NCBI GenBank assembly: GCA_024404675.1
Contig: JAKSPO010000001.1
Span: 1-64,000, forward strand
DNA from: Lachnospiraceae bacterium
GTDB lineage: Bacteria > Bacillota > Clostridia > Lachnospirales > Lachnospiraceae
Direction of reading: 5' to 3'
DNA length: 64,000 nucleotides
The notes under the pieces are model-generated. The model was not told the DNA's origin. It made no database searches and was given only the letters and a program-made list of their open reading frames with translations. The position numbers and the translations under genes are program-made. Every line of letters begins with the position of its first letter. The first letter of the stretch is position 1. Shown here in pieces: positions 1 to 8,086 of the stretch.

Positions 1-289
1 CATGGAAGCTAATTTTAGTACCACTCTCCGGGAAGAATCGTGGTACTGAATTCCACGGAAGCTGATTTTAGTACCACGCTCCGGGAAGAATCGTGGTACT
101 GAATTCCACGGAAGCTGGTTTTAGTACCACTCGCCAGGCCAAGCGGTGGTACTGGATTCCATAGAAGCTAATTTTAGTACCACTCTCCGGGAAGAATCGT
201 GGTACTGAATTCCATGGAAGCTAATTTTAGTACCACTCTCCGGGAAGAATCGTGGTACTGAATTCCATAGAAGCCAGATTTAGTACCAC
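1..289. repeat. 53-bp tandem repeat array with a hairpin in each unit
   Basis: Five full units and one partial unit recur with an exact 53-bp period; the GGAAGCT-like start of each unit falls at 4, 57, 110, 163, 216 and 269. Each complete unit carries an inverted repeat, AGTACCAC and GTGGTACT, around a loop of about 15 bases. Unit junctions carry a second short palindrome, TTCCATGGAA or a one- to two-base variant. The third unit (110-162) has a different loop, but that loop still pairs (CGC with GCG), so the hairpin is kept while the sequence changes. The array probably continues left of the window. No coding role is apparent. Confidence 0.9.
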
Positions 290-302
290 AGCCCACAGCC
301 CC

Positions 303-363
303 CACCGCAAAGCACAATACAACACCGCAAAGCTCAACACAACACCCACAAAGCACAATACAA
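303..363. repeat. Three tandem 20-21 bp units
   Basis: Three imperfect copies of a C/A-rich unit beginning CACCGCAAAGC start at 303, 323 and 343. The first two are 20 bp and the third is 21 bp; they differ at only a few bases. They lie between the 53-bp array and the terminator of the Xre-type gene. No function is evident. Confidence 0.7.
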
Positions 364-392
364 AAAAGAAGCTATGAAACCATAGCTTCTTT
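362..392 (-). terminator. Rho-independent terminator of the Xre-type regulator
   Basis: A perfect 12-bp stem (365-376 with 381-392) closes on the 4-base loop AAAC. On the - strand it is followed by a run of T (362-367 are A on the + strand). It lies about 40 bp past the stop of the - strand regulator gene. Confidence 0.75.
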
Positions 393-433
393 CTGACTTA
401 TCAACTGATTCAATTCATGCGATGCAAGCGGGA

Positions 434-943
434 TTAGCTGAGCTTCTCAATCAGGCAGATGGCCTCAACCTTCCATTCGCGGCAGGCATAGAAGCCTTTC
501 TCGGAATAGAGGAGTGCTTCTCTTGCGTAACCGCAGGCGGTCTGCTTGTCGACATCAGACTTACTTGCATAGGAGAGTGCGCTCATCGTGTAGATGGCAC
601 AGGCCTCATCGAAGAACTCGGAGGTATCCGAAAGAAAAGGCTTCAAAAATTGCATTGCCTCTTCAAAGCGGCCACCCTTATAATGCTCTTTGGCTGCGGT
701 GATGCACTCGTAGCCGGTAGGAGCCGAAACCTCGCCGCCCTTCTGCTGGGCACTGAGCATCTGAATGGAAATATCAAGCTTTTTGGAAAGATATTCAAGA
801 GTCTTGATGGAAGGAACGGCAACGCCGCTTTCTATCTGACTCAGCATATTCCTTGTAATAAAGCTGCCGACAACCTCGCTCTGGGTCATCTTCTTGGCGA
901 GTCTGGCACTCTTAATAATCTTACCTAATTCTGCACGATCCAT
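434..943 (-). CDS. Xre-family HTH regulator with helical C-terminal region
   Basis: This 169-residue protein is a probable DNA-binding transcription regulator. Residues about 5-60 form an Xre/Cro-type helix-turn-helix (LGKIIKSARLAKKMTQSEV, then MLSQIESG and PSIKTLEYLSKKL). Residues about 75-169 look wholly helical with TPR-like spacing (ECITAAKEHYKGGRFEEAM), which suggests a sensor or protein-interaction part; this is inference. The start at 943 is supported by a CGGAGG box just upstream. It is the only confident - strand gene here and diverges from the DUF885 lipoprotein gene, with a 218-bp gap holding promoters for both. Target and signal are unknown. Confidence 0.85.
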   Translation of the reverse strand: MDRAELGKIIKSARLAKKMTQSEVVGSFITRNMLSQIESGVAVPSIKTLEYLSKKLDISIQMLSAQQKGGEVSAPTGYECITAAKEHYKGGRFEEAMQFLKPFLSDTSEFFDEACAIYTMSALSYASKSDVDKQTACGYAREALLYSEKGFYACREWKVEAICLIEKLS

Positions 944-1033
944 AGTTTATCCTCCGATTTCTCAAATTTTGGAATAAGACCCGTATCGTGTTTCGGGAAT
1001 ACTTTCTGTAAAAACAGTTTACTTATCGTTTTC

Positions 1034-1062
1034 ATTGTAGTTTATTTCTTAGAAAAACGCAA
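1034..1062 (-). promoter_or_regulatory. Sigma-A type promoter of the Xre-type regulator
   Basis: On the - strand, TTGCGT (1062-1057) and TACAAT (1039-1034) are separated by 17 bp. The predicted leader to the ATG at 943 is about 85 bases. Confidence 0.55.
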
Positions 1063-1102
1063 GTGTAATTTACAAAAAATACGATGCACTGGATGTTTGG
1101 TG

Positions 1103-1131
1103 TTGTATTTTACGTCATCTTGGAGTATACT
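1103..1131 (+). promoter_or_regulatory. Sigma-A type promoter of the DUF885 lipoprotein gene
   Basis: TTGTAT (1103-1108) and TATACT (1126-1131) are separated by 17 bp, about 30 bp before the chosen ATG at 1162. The promoter lies inside a possible upstream in-frame extension, which supports the downstream start. Confidence 0.55.
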
Positions 1132-1161
1132 GTGCCTATCAGTTTGAATGGAGGTTTCTTT

Positions 1162-3066
1162 ATGAAAAGAATCAGAAGAATCATTGCTTTGATGCTTGTT
1201 CTCTGCTTCTTTGGCAGCATGCTTTCGGGCTGCGGCAAGAAGGAAGAGGATTCTGCTAAGAAGAGAGATAAAAACACTGCAACGGCAACGCCTACAGTAA
1301 CGGCTAAGCCTACGGATGCGCCGACGGAAACTCCGACGCCGATACCTACGGAGATACCCGATAACAAGCCTACCCCTGCATTCGGTAAGCCTGAGTATAC
1401 CGAGGAGCAGAAGAAGTTCAACGCATTTCTCGATGAGGTTTTGGTTGAGTTTTCGAAGGGTAGCGGCTTCTCAATTCATTTTTCGTTTGAGAATCCGGAG
1501 CAGTTTGGTATCGAAAGAGTGCTTGACTGCGGAGACGTAACGACCGATATTCCCCGTTACATCGAGACCTGTACCGCTTTTAAGGCACGTCTTTCCGAGT
1601 TCGATTACAACAAGCTGACCGAGGGTCAGAAGGTCAACTACGACCGTATGATGTACGAGTTCAATCTTGGTATTGCCTATAAGAATCTGAATGTGCATAC
1701 CTACTGCGGCATCTACAGCAATAACAACAATATTATCAGCGATCTGTCCACACTGCTTACCGAGTATCCGCTGATTACCGAGCGTGATGTTATGGATTAT
1801 CTTACGGTAATGGAGTCGATTCCTGCGTTCCTTGATGCAGTTTATGCAGAGGCTTATACCGAGTATACAACGAACAAATGTGTTCTGACCGAGAGCATGA
1901 TCGATACCACAATCGAGAACATCGAGGGTATCGTCGTTACGGAAGCAAACCCGATTAAGGAGGCATTTGCTGCTAACATTAAGGAGGCTAAGCTCTCTGA
2001 AGATAAGGAGGCTTCCTATATTGCTGCCCTTGATAAGGTGCTTACTGATGTGGTATTCCCGGCACTGATTCAGATGGGCGACAACGTTGCCGGTATGTAC
2101 GACCTGGCAACCGACAAGCCTTACGGTATGTCTGCACTGAGCGGCGGTAAGGAGTACTATGAGTACATGATTCAGGGCTCTCTCGGCGTAGAGATGAGCG
2201 CTGACGAGCTTTTCAAGTATCTTGACGGCAAATTCAAGGATGAATATTCTGCACTGGTTAGACTTGCAACCTTCCACTCCGGCGCTTTGGCGGAGTATCC
2301 TTATGCAGACTACAAGGTAGAGGATGCAAAGGCTAATCTTGACTCCCTGAAGGAGTTCATTAAGAAGGATTATCCGGCAATTCCCGAAACACAGTATACC
2401 GTTTCCGAGCTTCCCGATGCGCTTCGTGTTGACGGTGTTCTTGCTTACTTCCTGACACCGCAGTACGACAATCCCGGAAGAAAGGTAATTCGTTTCAATC
2501 CGGACGGTATCTCTAAGGATGAGTATGGCGACAAGGATTGCGTAGGCTTCTTCAGCACACTTGCGCATGAGGGCTATCCGGGTCACCTGTACCAGAATGC
2601 TTACTTCGTAAACTGCGAAGGCTTCCATGCAATCAACAATCTTCTCGGCTACACCGGTTATACTGAGGGCTGGGCAGTTGTTGCAGGTCAGGCAGCTTAC
2701 AATTATATCGTTCCGAACGAGTATGTTGCACAGCTTTATGCGCTGGATTACAACCTTTCCATGGATATGGCAAGTATTGCTGCAATCGGCGTTAACTACT
2801 ACGGCTGGAGCGTTGACGATCTTGCAGACTACCTTGATGACTACAATTTCGGTGACTATGCAGAGATGTTCTATGAGGATGTTATCGTAGATCCGGTTGT
2901 ATATCTTCCTTACACCATCGGTCGTTATCTGATGCTTGATACCATCGAACTTCTGAAGGCAAAGGGCTATACCGATATGGAAGCAAAGACCGCGATTCTG
3001 AATGTCGGTCCTGCAAGCTTTGAGGTATTGTGGAAGCATCTTGGTGTTACATTCAACGCAAAGTAG
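1162..3066 (+). CDS. DUF885 family metallopeptidase-like lipoprotein
   Basis: This is a predicted lipid-anchored surface protein of 634 residues. The N-terminus is a lipoprotein signal ending LSGC with Cys24, followed by a Thr/Pro-rich linker (about 40-75) of the kind that tethers extracellular domains. The rest matches the DUF885 family: HEGYPGH at 469-475 resembles a gluzincin HExxH-like site, and GYTEGWA lies downstream, where these families carry another metal-binding glutamate. Peptidase activity is inferred from the family and its substrate is unknown. I start at 1162 because GAGG precedes it, the signal peptide begins there and the promoter lies just upstream; an in-frame extension to 1084 is unlikely. 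The polymerase gene follows after only 6 bp. Confidence 0.85.
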   Translation: MKRIRRIIALMLVLCFFGSMLSGCGKKEEDSAKKRDKNTATATPTVTAKPTDAPTETPTPIPTEIPDNKPTPAFGKPEYTEEQKKFNAFLDEVLVEFSKGSGFSIHFSFENPEQFGIERVLDCGDVTTDIPRYIETCTAFKARLSEFDYNKLTEGQKVNYDRMMYEFNLGIAYKNLNVHTYCGIYSNNNNIISDLSTLLTEYPLITERDVMDYLTVMESIPAFLDAVYAEAYTEYTTNKCVLTESMIDTTIENIEGIVVTEANPIKEAFAANIKEAKLSEDKEASYIAALDKVLTDVVFPALIQMGDNVAGMYDLATDKPYGMSALSGGKEYYEYMIQGSLGVEMSADELFKYLDGKFKDEYSALVRLATFHSGALAEYPYADYKVEDAKANLDSLKEFIKKDYPAIPETQYTVSELPDALRVDGVLAYFLTPQYDNPGRKVIRFNPDGISKDEYGDKDCVGFFSTLAHEGYPGHLYQNAYFVNCEGFHAINNLLGYTGYTEGWAVVAGQAAYNYIVPNEYVAQLYALDYNLSMDMASIAAIGVNYYGWSVDDLADYLDDYNFGDYAEMFYEDVIVDPVVYLPYTIGRYLMLDTIELLKAKGYTDMEAKTAILNVGPASFEVLWKHLGVTFNAK

Positions 3067-3072
3067 GAGCTT

Positions 3073-4353
3073 ATGAAGAGCGATTCCGCTTTCTTATGTA
3101 TTGATCTGAAATCATTTTACGCCTCCGTGGAGTGCGCGGAGCGCCATCTGGATCCGATGACGACCAACCTGGTCGTCGCGGACCCGGAACGCTCGGACAA
3201 GACAATCTGTCTTGCGGTTTCGCCCTCCATGAAGGCGCTTGGTGTGAAAAATCGCTGTCGTGTATTTGAGATTCCGAAGAATATCGAATATATCATGGCA
3301 GAACCCCGTATGCAGAAGTATATCGACTATGCGGCAGAAATCTACGGCATTTATCTGCAGTACATCTCCCCGGAGGACATTCATGTCTATTCAATCGACG
3401 AATGCTTTCTGGATGTTACGGGCTATCGGAAGCAGTACGGGATGAGTGCCCGTGAGCTTGCGATCAAGTTTATGAGCGAGATTCAGGAAAGGCTTGGAAT
3501 CCGTGCCACCTGCGGCATCGGAACCAATTTGTATCTGACGAAGATTGCTCTTGATATTACGGCGAAGCATTCGCCCGATTTCATCGGTGAGCTTGATGAG
3601 GAGACATATCAGAGAACGCTTTGGAACCATAAGCCGATTACGGATTTCTGGCGTATCGGTCCGGGAATATCGCGCAGGCTTGCGGAGCGTGGCATCTATA
3701 CAATGGGCGATCTGGCGCATGCGGACGAGGATATGCTTTATAAGACCTTCGGAATCGATGCGGAGCTTCTGATTGATCATGCGTGGGGGCGTGAGAGTAC
3801 GACCATGAAGGACATCAAGGCATTTCGCTCGAAAACAACCGTATTCAGCTCCGGACAGGTGCTGATGCGCGATTATCGTTTCGACGAGGCGCGACTGGTG
3901 ATGAAGGAGATGGTCGAGGAGCTTTGCCTCAGAATGGTGAAGGGCGAGGTTATGTCGAAGTCGCTTTCGATGTATGTCGGCTATTCTAACGCCTTACATA
4001 TTCCGGGAAGCGGCGGAACCGCGGCACTTCCTGAGGAGACTAACAACGACCGTGACTGGATCGATGCCGTGATGCGTGTATTTGATACCGTAGTGGACCC
4101 GCAGTACCCGATAAGGCGGATGGGACTTTCCTGCAACAATGTCGTGAAGGACACCGGCATTCGCCAGCTGAGCCTTTTTGATACGGCGGAGGAGAGTGAG
4201 GATAAGGCGCGCGAGAATCGTCTGCAGAAGACGGTACTTGCCTTAAAGGAACGCTTCGGGAGCAATGCGTTGTTAAAGGGTCGGGACCTTTCGGAGGGCG
4301 CGACCGCAATCGAGAGAAATAACCAGATCGGAGGACATAAGCGTGGCAAATAA
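3073..4353 (+). CDS. Y-family DNA polymerase (DinB/UvrX-like)
   Basis: This 426-residue protein is a lesion-bypass polymerase. CIDLKSFYASVE near the N-terminus carries the first catalytic aspartate and SIDECFLDV carries the second acidic pair of the palm. Finger and little-finger regions follow. QLSLF at 365-369 matches the beta sliding-clamp binding motif, which supports a functional polymerase. The start has TAGGAGC just upstream. It overlaps the YolD-like gene by 11 bp, the usual arrangement for the UvrX/YolD type in Firmicutes. I saw no GAAC-N4-GTTC SOS box upstream, and the gene may be read from the lipoprotein promoter. The exact subfamily (Pol IV or UvrX) is not settled. Confidence 0.9.
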   Translation: MKSDSAFLCIDLKSFYASVECAERHLDPMTTNLVVADPERSDKTICLAVSPSMKALGVKNRCRVFEIPKNIEYIMAEPRMQKYIDYAAEIYGIYLQYISPEDIHVYSIDECFLDVTGYRKQYGMSARELAIKFMSEIQERLGIRATCGIGTNLYLTKIALDITAKHSPDFIGELDEETYQRTLWNHKPITDFWRIGPGISRRLAERGIYTMGDLAHADEDMLYKTFGIDAELLIDHAWGRESTTMKDIKAFRSKTTVFSSGQVLMRDYRFDEARLVMKEMVEELCLRMVKGEVMSKSLSMYVGYSNALHIPGSGGTAALPEETNNDRDWIDAVMRVFDTVVDPQYPIRRMGLSCNNVVKDTGIRQLSLFDTAEESEDKARENRLQKTVLALKERFGSNALLKGRDLSEGATAIERNNQIGGHKRGK

Positions 4354-4690
4354 GCAAAGACCGAAGATGAGTCCCGCAGACCGTGCCAAGCAGTTTATGC
4401 CGTTCGATGCCGTAAAGGGTTTACGAGAGGCTCTTGCCAGAAAGGAAGCAGAGCTTCTTTTTGTTGAAAGAAACGATATCTCCGAGGACGGTATCGCTTA
4501 TATGAACGAGATGCTTTCCTCACTTTCAAAGGACGACAGAGTTCGGGTGAGCTATTACGCGGACCATATCTATCATACGGTGAGCGAAACCGTTGTGAAG
4601 GTAGATGCCGCAAGAGAGATTCTGGTTCTTTCGGGGATGGAAATCGCATTTTCCGATATCACGGAAATCAGTCGAAGCGAGGAAGTTTAA
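4343..4690 (+). CDS. YolD-like protein
   Basis: This 115-residue protein begins with the RAKQFMPFDAVKGL segment typical of the YolD-like family and continues with a small beta-rich region (DRVRVSYYADHIYHTVSETVVKVD). Family members sit beside Y-family polymerases and are thought to take part in translesion synthesis; their biochemical role is not well defined. A GTG start at 4343 is chosen because GGAGG lies at 4330-4334. The 11-bp overlap with the polymerase gene suggests coupled translation. Confidence 0.85.
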   Translation: MANKQRPKMSPADRAKQFMPFDAVKGLREALARKEAELLFVERNDISEDGIAYMNEMLSSLSKDDRVRVSYYADHIYHTVSETVVKVDAAREILVLSGMEIAFSDITEISRSEEV

Positions 4691-4743
4691 CTTTTCTGCA
4701 ATATTCAATGTCATTCCTTCGTAAAAATCCGCCGGCTGCATAG

Positions 4744-4778
4744 TTTTTGTGCAATGTTTTTGGAATAATTCACAAAAA
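4744..4778. promoter_or_regulatory. Inverted repeat upstream of the EF-G-like gene
   Basis: TTTTTGTG (4744-4751) and CACAAAAA (4771-4778) form a perfect 8-bp inverted repeat with a 19-base gap, ending three bases before the -35 hexamer of the next promoter. It could be an operator or a weak terminator of the polymerase operon. Confidence 0.35.
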
Positions 4779-4781
4779 CAA

Positions 4782-4810
4782 TTGAAAGAATTACTTAAAA
4801 TTGGTAAAAT
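4782..4810 (+). promoter_or_regulatory. Sigma-A type promoter of the EF-G-like gene
   Basis: TTGAAA (4782-4787) and TAAAAT (4805-4810) are separated by 17 bp. The start codon lies 39 bp past the -10. Confidence 0.6.
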
Positions 4811-4849
4811 GTTCCTATGTTCTACAAATCCAATTGGAGGTTTACCACT

Positions 4850-6940
4850 ATGCAGACCTATAAGTACGAGAAAATCCGTAACGTTGCCATTTTGGGACAT
4901 GGCGGCTGCGGTAAAACTACACTGGTGGAGGCAATGGCATATACGACCGGTATCACAAAGAGACTCGGCCGCGTAGAAGATGGAACAACCATCAGTGACT
5001 ACGACAAGGAGGAGCAGAAGAGACTGTTCTCAATCAGTACCACTGTCGTTCCGATTCTTTGGGAGGAGACCAAGATCAATTTCCTGGATACCCCGGGTTA
5101 TTTTGATTTTGTCGGAGAAGTAGAAGAGGCAATCAGTGTTGCCGATGCAGCGGTTATCGTTATTTCCGCTAAGGCAGGTATCGAGGTTGGTACACAGAAG
5201 GCGTGGGACCTTTGTGAGAGATACCATCTGCCCCGTATGATTTTTGTAACCGATATGGATGACGATAACGCAAGCTATCGTAACGTAGTCGAGAGTCTTC
5301 GCGAGCGTTACGGCAATCGTATCGCACCCTTCCACACACCGATTCGTGAGAATGAGAAATTCGTCGGCTTCGTTAACGTTGTTAAGAATGCAGGCCGCCG
5401 TTTCTCCAACAATCTCGGTGAATATGTTGACGGAGATATTCCGGAGTATTCTAAGGAGTATTCCGAGAAGTATCGCTCCGCTTTGATGGAGTCTATCGCA
5501 GAGTCCAGCGAGGAGCTGATGGAGAAGTTCTTCGAGGGTGAGGAATTCACCATGGTTGAGATTGAGAATGCAATTCGTACGGGCGTTGCTTCCGGCGATA
5601 TGGTTCCGATTCTTTGCGGCTCCGGCGTGCAGGCACGCGGCGCGTTTGCCCTCCTGCAGGCAATCGATAAGTATTTCCCGTCTCCGAACAAGGGCGTTAT
5701 TACCGGTATGAGCCAGAAGACCGGCACCACCTTCTTCGCTGACTATGATGCCAACAAGGATTTCTCCGCGAAGGTATTCAAGACAATCGCGGATCCGTTT
5801 ATCGGCAAATTCTCGCTCATCAAGGTATGCTCTGGTGTCCTTAAGAGCGATTCCGTTATTTACAATGCCAACAAGGAAACAGAAGAGAAGCTTTCCAGAC
5901 TGTATGTGCTTCGCGGTAAGGAGCAGATTGAAGTCAAGGAGCTCTACGCAGGTGATATCGGTGCAATCGGAAAGCTTTCCGATACCCAGACCGGCGACAC
6001 GCTTTCCACGAAGGCGAACCCGATCATCTATGACGCCTTTAAGATGTCAACGCCTTACACCTATGTGCGCTACGAGGCGAAGACCAAGGGCGATGACGAT
6101 AAGATTTCTCAGGCACTTGCTAAGCTGATGGAGGAAGACAAGACACTTGCCATCGTAAACGACAAGGAGAATCGCCAGACACTTCTTTACGGTATTGGCG
6201 ACCAGCAGCTTGAGGTTACGGTAAGCAAGATTCTCGGCAGATATAAGGCAGAGATTGTTACCTCCAAGCCGAAGATTGCATACCGCGAAACGATTCGTAA
6301 GCAGGTACAGGTTCAGGGACGTCATAAGAAGCAGTCCGGCGGCGCAGGCCAGTTCGGTGATGTTATTATGGTATTTGAGCCCTCCGGCGATCTTGAGAAG
6401 CCGTACATCTTCGAAGAGAAGATCTTCGGCGGCTCCGTTCCGAAGAACTTCTTCCCGGCTATCGAAAAGGGTATTCAGGAGAGTGTTCTGGCAGGACCTC
6501 TGGCAGGCTACCCGGTAGTCGGCATTAAGGCTACCTTAGTGGATGGTTCCTACCATCCGGTTGACTCGAACGAAATGGCCTTCAAGCTTGCTGCGAAGAA
6601 AGCCTTTAAGCTCGGAATTATGGATGCAACCCCGATTATTCTTGAACCGATCGCAACGCTGAAGGTTGTTATCCCGGATCGCTTCACCGGCGATATCATG
6701 GGAGACCTCAGCAAGAGACGCGGCCGCGTTCTTGGTATGAATCCGCTTGCGAACGGTAAGCAGGAGATTATTGCGGATATTCCGAATGCAGAGCTGTTCG
6801 GATATTCGACCGACCTTCGTTCCATGACCGGAGGCATCGGCGATTTCTCGTATGAATTTGCCAGATATGAGCCCGCAACGGCCGATGTTCAGGCAAAGGT
6901 AATCGAAGAGGCCGAGAAGGTCAAGGACGACGAGGAATAA
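4850..6940 (+). CDS. Elongation factor G-like translational GTPase (EF-G paralogue)
   Basis: This 696-residue protein has the full EF-G layout: GTPase domain, domain II, and domains III-V with RFTGDIMGDLSKRRGRVLGM near the C-terminus. The P-loop is GHGGCGKT (16-23), unlike the AHIDAGKT of housekeeping EF-G, so it belongs with the EF-G-like/FusA2 group. G3 is DTPGYFDF. The G4 motif, normally NKxD, reads TDMD (134-137), so the asparagine that helps set guanine specificity is missing. The start at 4850 follows TTGGAGG (4834-4840); an upstream in-frame start at 4817 is rejected. It probably acts on ribosomes, but whether it replaces, rescues or regulates EF-G is unknown. A main fusA is presumably elsewhere. 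Confidence 0.88.
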   Translation: MQTYKYEKIRNVAILGHGGCGKTTLVEAMAYTTGITKRLGRVEDGTTISDYDKEEQKRLFSISTTVVPILWEETKINFLDTPGYFDFVGEVEEAISVADAAVIVISAKAGIEVGTQKAWDLCERYHLPRMIFVTDMDDDNASYRNVVESLRERYGNRIAPFHTPIRENEKFVGFVNVVKNAGRRFSNNLGEYVDGDIPEYSKEYSEKYRSALMESIAESSEELMEKFFEGEEFTMVEIENAIRTGVASGDMVPILCGSGVQARGAFALLQAIDKYFPSPNKGVITGMSQKTGTTFFADYDANKDFSAKVFKTIADPFIGKFSLIKVCSGVLKSDSVIYNANKETEEKLSRLYVLRGKEQIEVKELYAGDIGAIGKLSDTQTGDTLSTKANPIIYDAFKMSTPYTYVRYEAKTKGDDDKISQALAKLMEEDKTLAIVNDKENRQTLLYGIGDQQLEVTVSKILGRYKAEIVTSKPKIAYRETIRKQVQVQGRHKKQSGGAGQFGDVIMVFEPSGDLEKPYIFEEKIFGGSVPKNFFPAIEKGIQESVLAGPLAGYPVVGIKATLVDGSYHPVDSNEMAFKLAAKKAFKLGIMDATPIILEPIATLKVVIPDRFTGDIMGDLSKRRGRVLGMNPLANGKQEIIADIPNAELFGYSTDLRSMTGGIGDFSYEFARYEPATADVQAKVIEEAEKVKDDEE

Positions 6941-6948
6941 GATTTTGG

Positions 6949-6978
6949 TTGGTGGCATGGCAACGGCTGTGCCACCAA
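6949..6978 (+). terminator. Hairpin after the EF-G-like gene
   Basis: TTGGTGGCA (6949-6957) pairs perfectly with TGCCACCAA (6970-6978) around 12 bases. The T tract after it is short (TTTCG), so it is either a weak terminator or an RNA stability element. Confidence 0.4.
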
Positions 6979-7030
6979 TTTCGCTGTAAATATGCAGCGG
7001 ATATTTTAACGGAAAAGGATAAGAAAAAGT

Positions 7031-8050
7031 ATGTTTTCGAAGTTTTATCCGGCTGAAATGGCCGAATCCAGCTACGATATCGACTATGAGTCGTTATATA
7101 AGCAGGGCTATCGCGGACTGATTTACGATATCGACAACACGCTTGTAGAGCATGGCGTTGATGCGAATGAGCAGGTGATTGCACTGTTTCGCAGACTGAA
7201 CGAGATCGGTTTTCGTATCTGCCTTCTTTCAAATAACAAGGCGCCCCGCGTAAGACGCTTCTATCGCGGTGTTTCCATCAAGGGCGTTCATCTGCATTAC
7301 ATTTTTAATGCACATAAGCCGAGCCGGAAGAACTATCGTAAAGCAATGCTTCTGATGAAGACGACGAAGAAGAACACGCTTTTCATCGGCGACCAGCTCT
7401 TCACGGATGTGTACGGTGCAAACCGTGCGGGCATCCGGTCATTTCTCGTTAAGCCAATCAGTAAGCGTGAAGAGATTCAGATTGTATTAAAGAGACCGCT
7501 TGAGAAGCTGGTGCTGTTCTTCTACCGGAAGGACCGTCTGAACCGCCTTAAGAACACCAATCTGGTGCTGATTGGCTTTATGGGAACGAAGAAGGAGGCG
7601 GTCGGCCGTAAGTTAGCGGAGGACTTCGGTTACGAATATATCGAGACCAATCGATTGATTGAAGAGAAGATGAATATGCCCGTTAAGGAAATCTTTGCGA
7701 CAAAGGGCGAGGAGTTCTTCCGTGAGCTGGAGGTTATGGTGCTTCGCGAGCTCGTCCGCAAGGGGAAGCGTAATGTTATCGTAACGGGAAGCGGCATGCC
7801 GATGCTTGAGAAGAGCCAGCGCAGACTTCGTAAGCTTGGGTATGTAATCTGCCTGAGTGTTTCCGACGAGAATGTGATGGAGGCAATCAAAGACGAGCCG
7901 AACCGTGCGCTGATGCCTGCGGACGAAAAGGGTGTGCAGAATGTTCTGACGGAGTACATGTTCGTCTATCGTATGATTGCGCACCGCGTTGTTTCGACAG
8001 ATGATCGAAGCATCGATGAGATTGTAAATGAGGCCAGACAGTGCCTGTAA
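7031..8050 (+). CDS. YqeG-type HAD phosphatase fused to a degenerate shikimate-kinase-like domain
   Basis: This 339-residue protein has two parts. Residues 1 to about 165 match the YqeG HAD-IIIA family: DIDNTL (D33, D35), LLSNNK with S67, HKPSRK, and GDQLFTDVYGAN. Residues about 175-339 resemble shikimate kinase: LIGFMGTKKEAVGRKLAEDFG, ETNRLIE, FFRELE, NRALM. Key kinase positions are altered. The P-loop, normally GFMGxGKS/T, is GFMGTKKEA with the second glycine replaced and the Ser/Thr lost; DTD is ETN; the GGG segment is TGSG. The shikimate-contacting FRxxE arginine is kept. The second half is therefore probably a non-catalytic relic or binding domain. aroQ follows 36 bp later, which fits an origin in aromatic biosynthesis. 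Confidence 0.82.
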   Translation: MFSKFYPAEMAESSYDIDYESLYKQGYRGLIYDIDNTLVEHGVDANEQVIALFRRLNEIGFRICLLSNNKAPRVRRFYRGVSIKGVHLHYIFNAHKPSRKNYRKAMLLMKTTKKNTLFIGDQLFTDVYGANRAGIRSFLVKPISKREEIQIVLKRPLEKLVLFFYRKDRLNRLKNTNLVLIGFMGTKKEAVGRKLAEDFGYEYIETNRLIEEKMNMPVKEIFATKGEEFFRELEVMVLRELVRKGKRNVIVTGSGMPMLEKSQRRLRKLGYVICLSVSDENVMEAIKDEPNRALMPADEKGVQNVLTEYMFVYRMIAHRVVSTDDRSIDEIVNEARQCL

Positions 8051-8086
8051 ATATATCTGTTAATCAATATTTTAGGAGGATATGAA

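Noticed and set aside
1-289. CRISPR array
   Set aside because: The repeats are contiguous at 53 bp with no unique spacers, and no cas gene is nearby.
174-356. Small - strand reading frame of 60 residues
   Set aside because: It runs through the tandem repeats, has a Cys/Gly/Val-rich low-complexity product and has no ribosome binding site.
422-928. + strand reading frame opposite the Xre-type gene
   Set aside because: It is a shadow of the real - strand gene, which has the recognisable helix-turn-helix, promoter and ribosome binding site.
1873-1889. LexA-like site in the DUF885 coding region
   Set aside because: GAAC and GTTC are present but 6 bases apart rather than the 4 of the Firmicute SOS box, and it lies inside a gene.
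1471-3039. Long - strand reading frame opposite the DUF885 gene
   Set aside because: Its product matches nothing and its length follows from the codon bias of the + strand gene.
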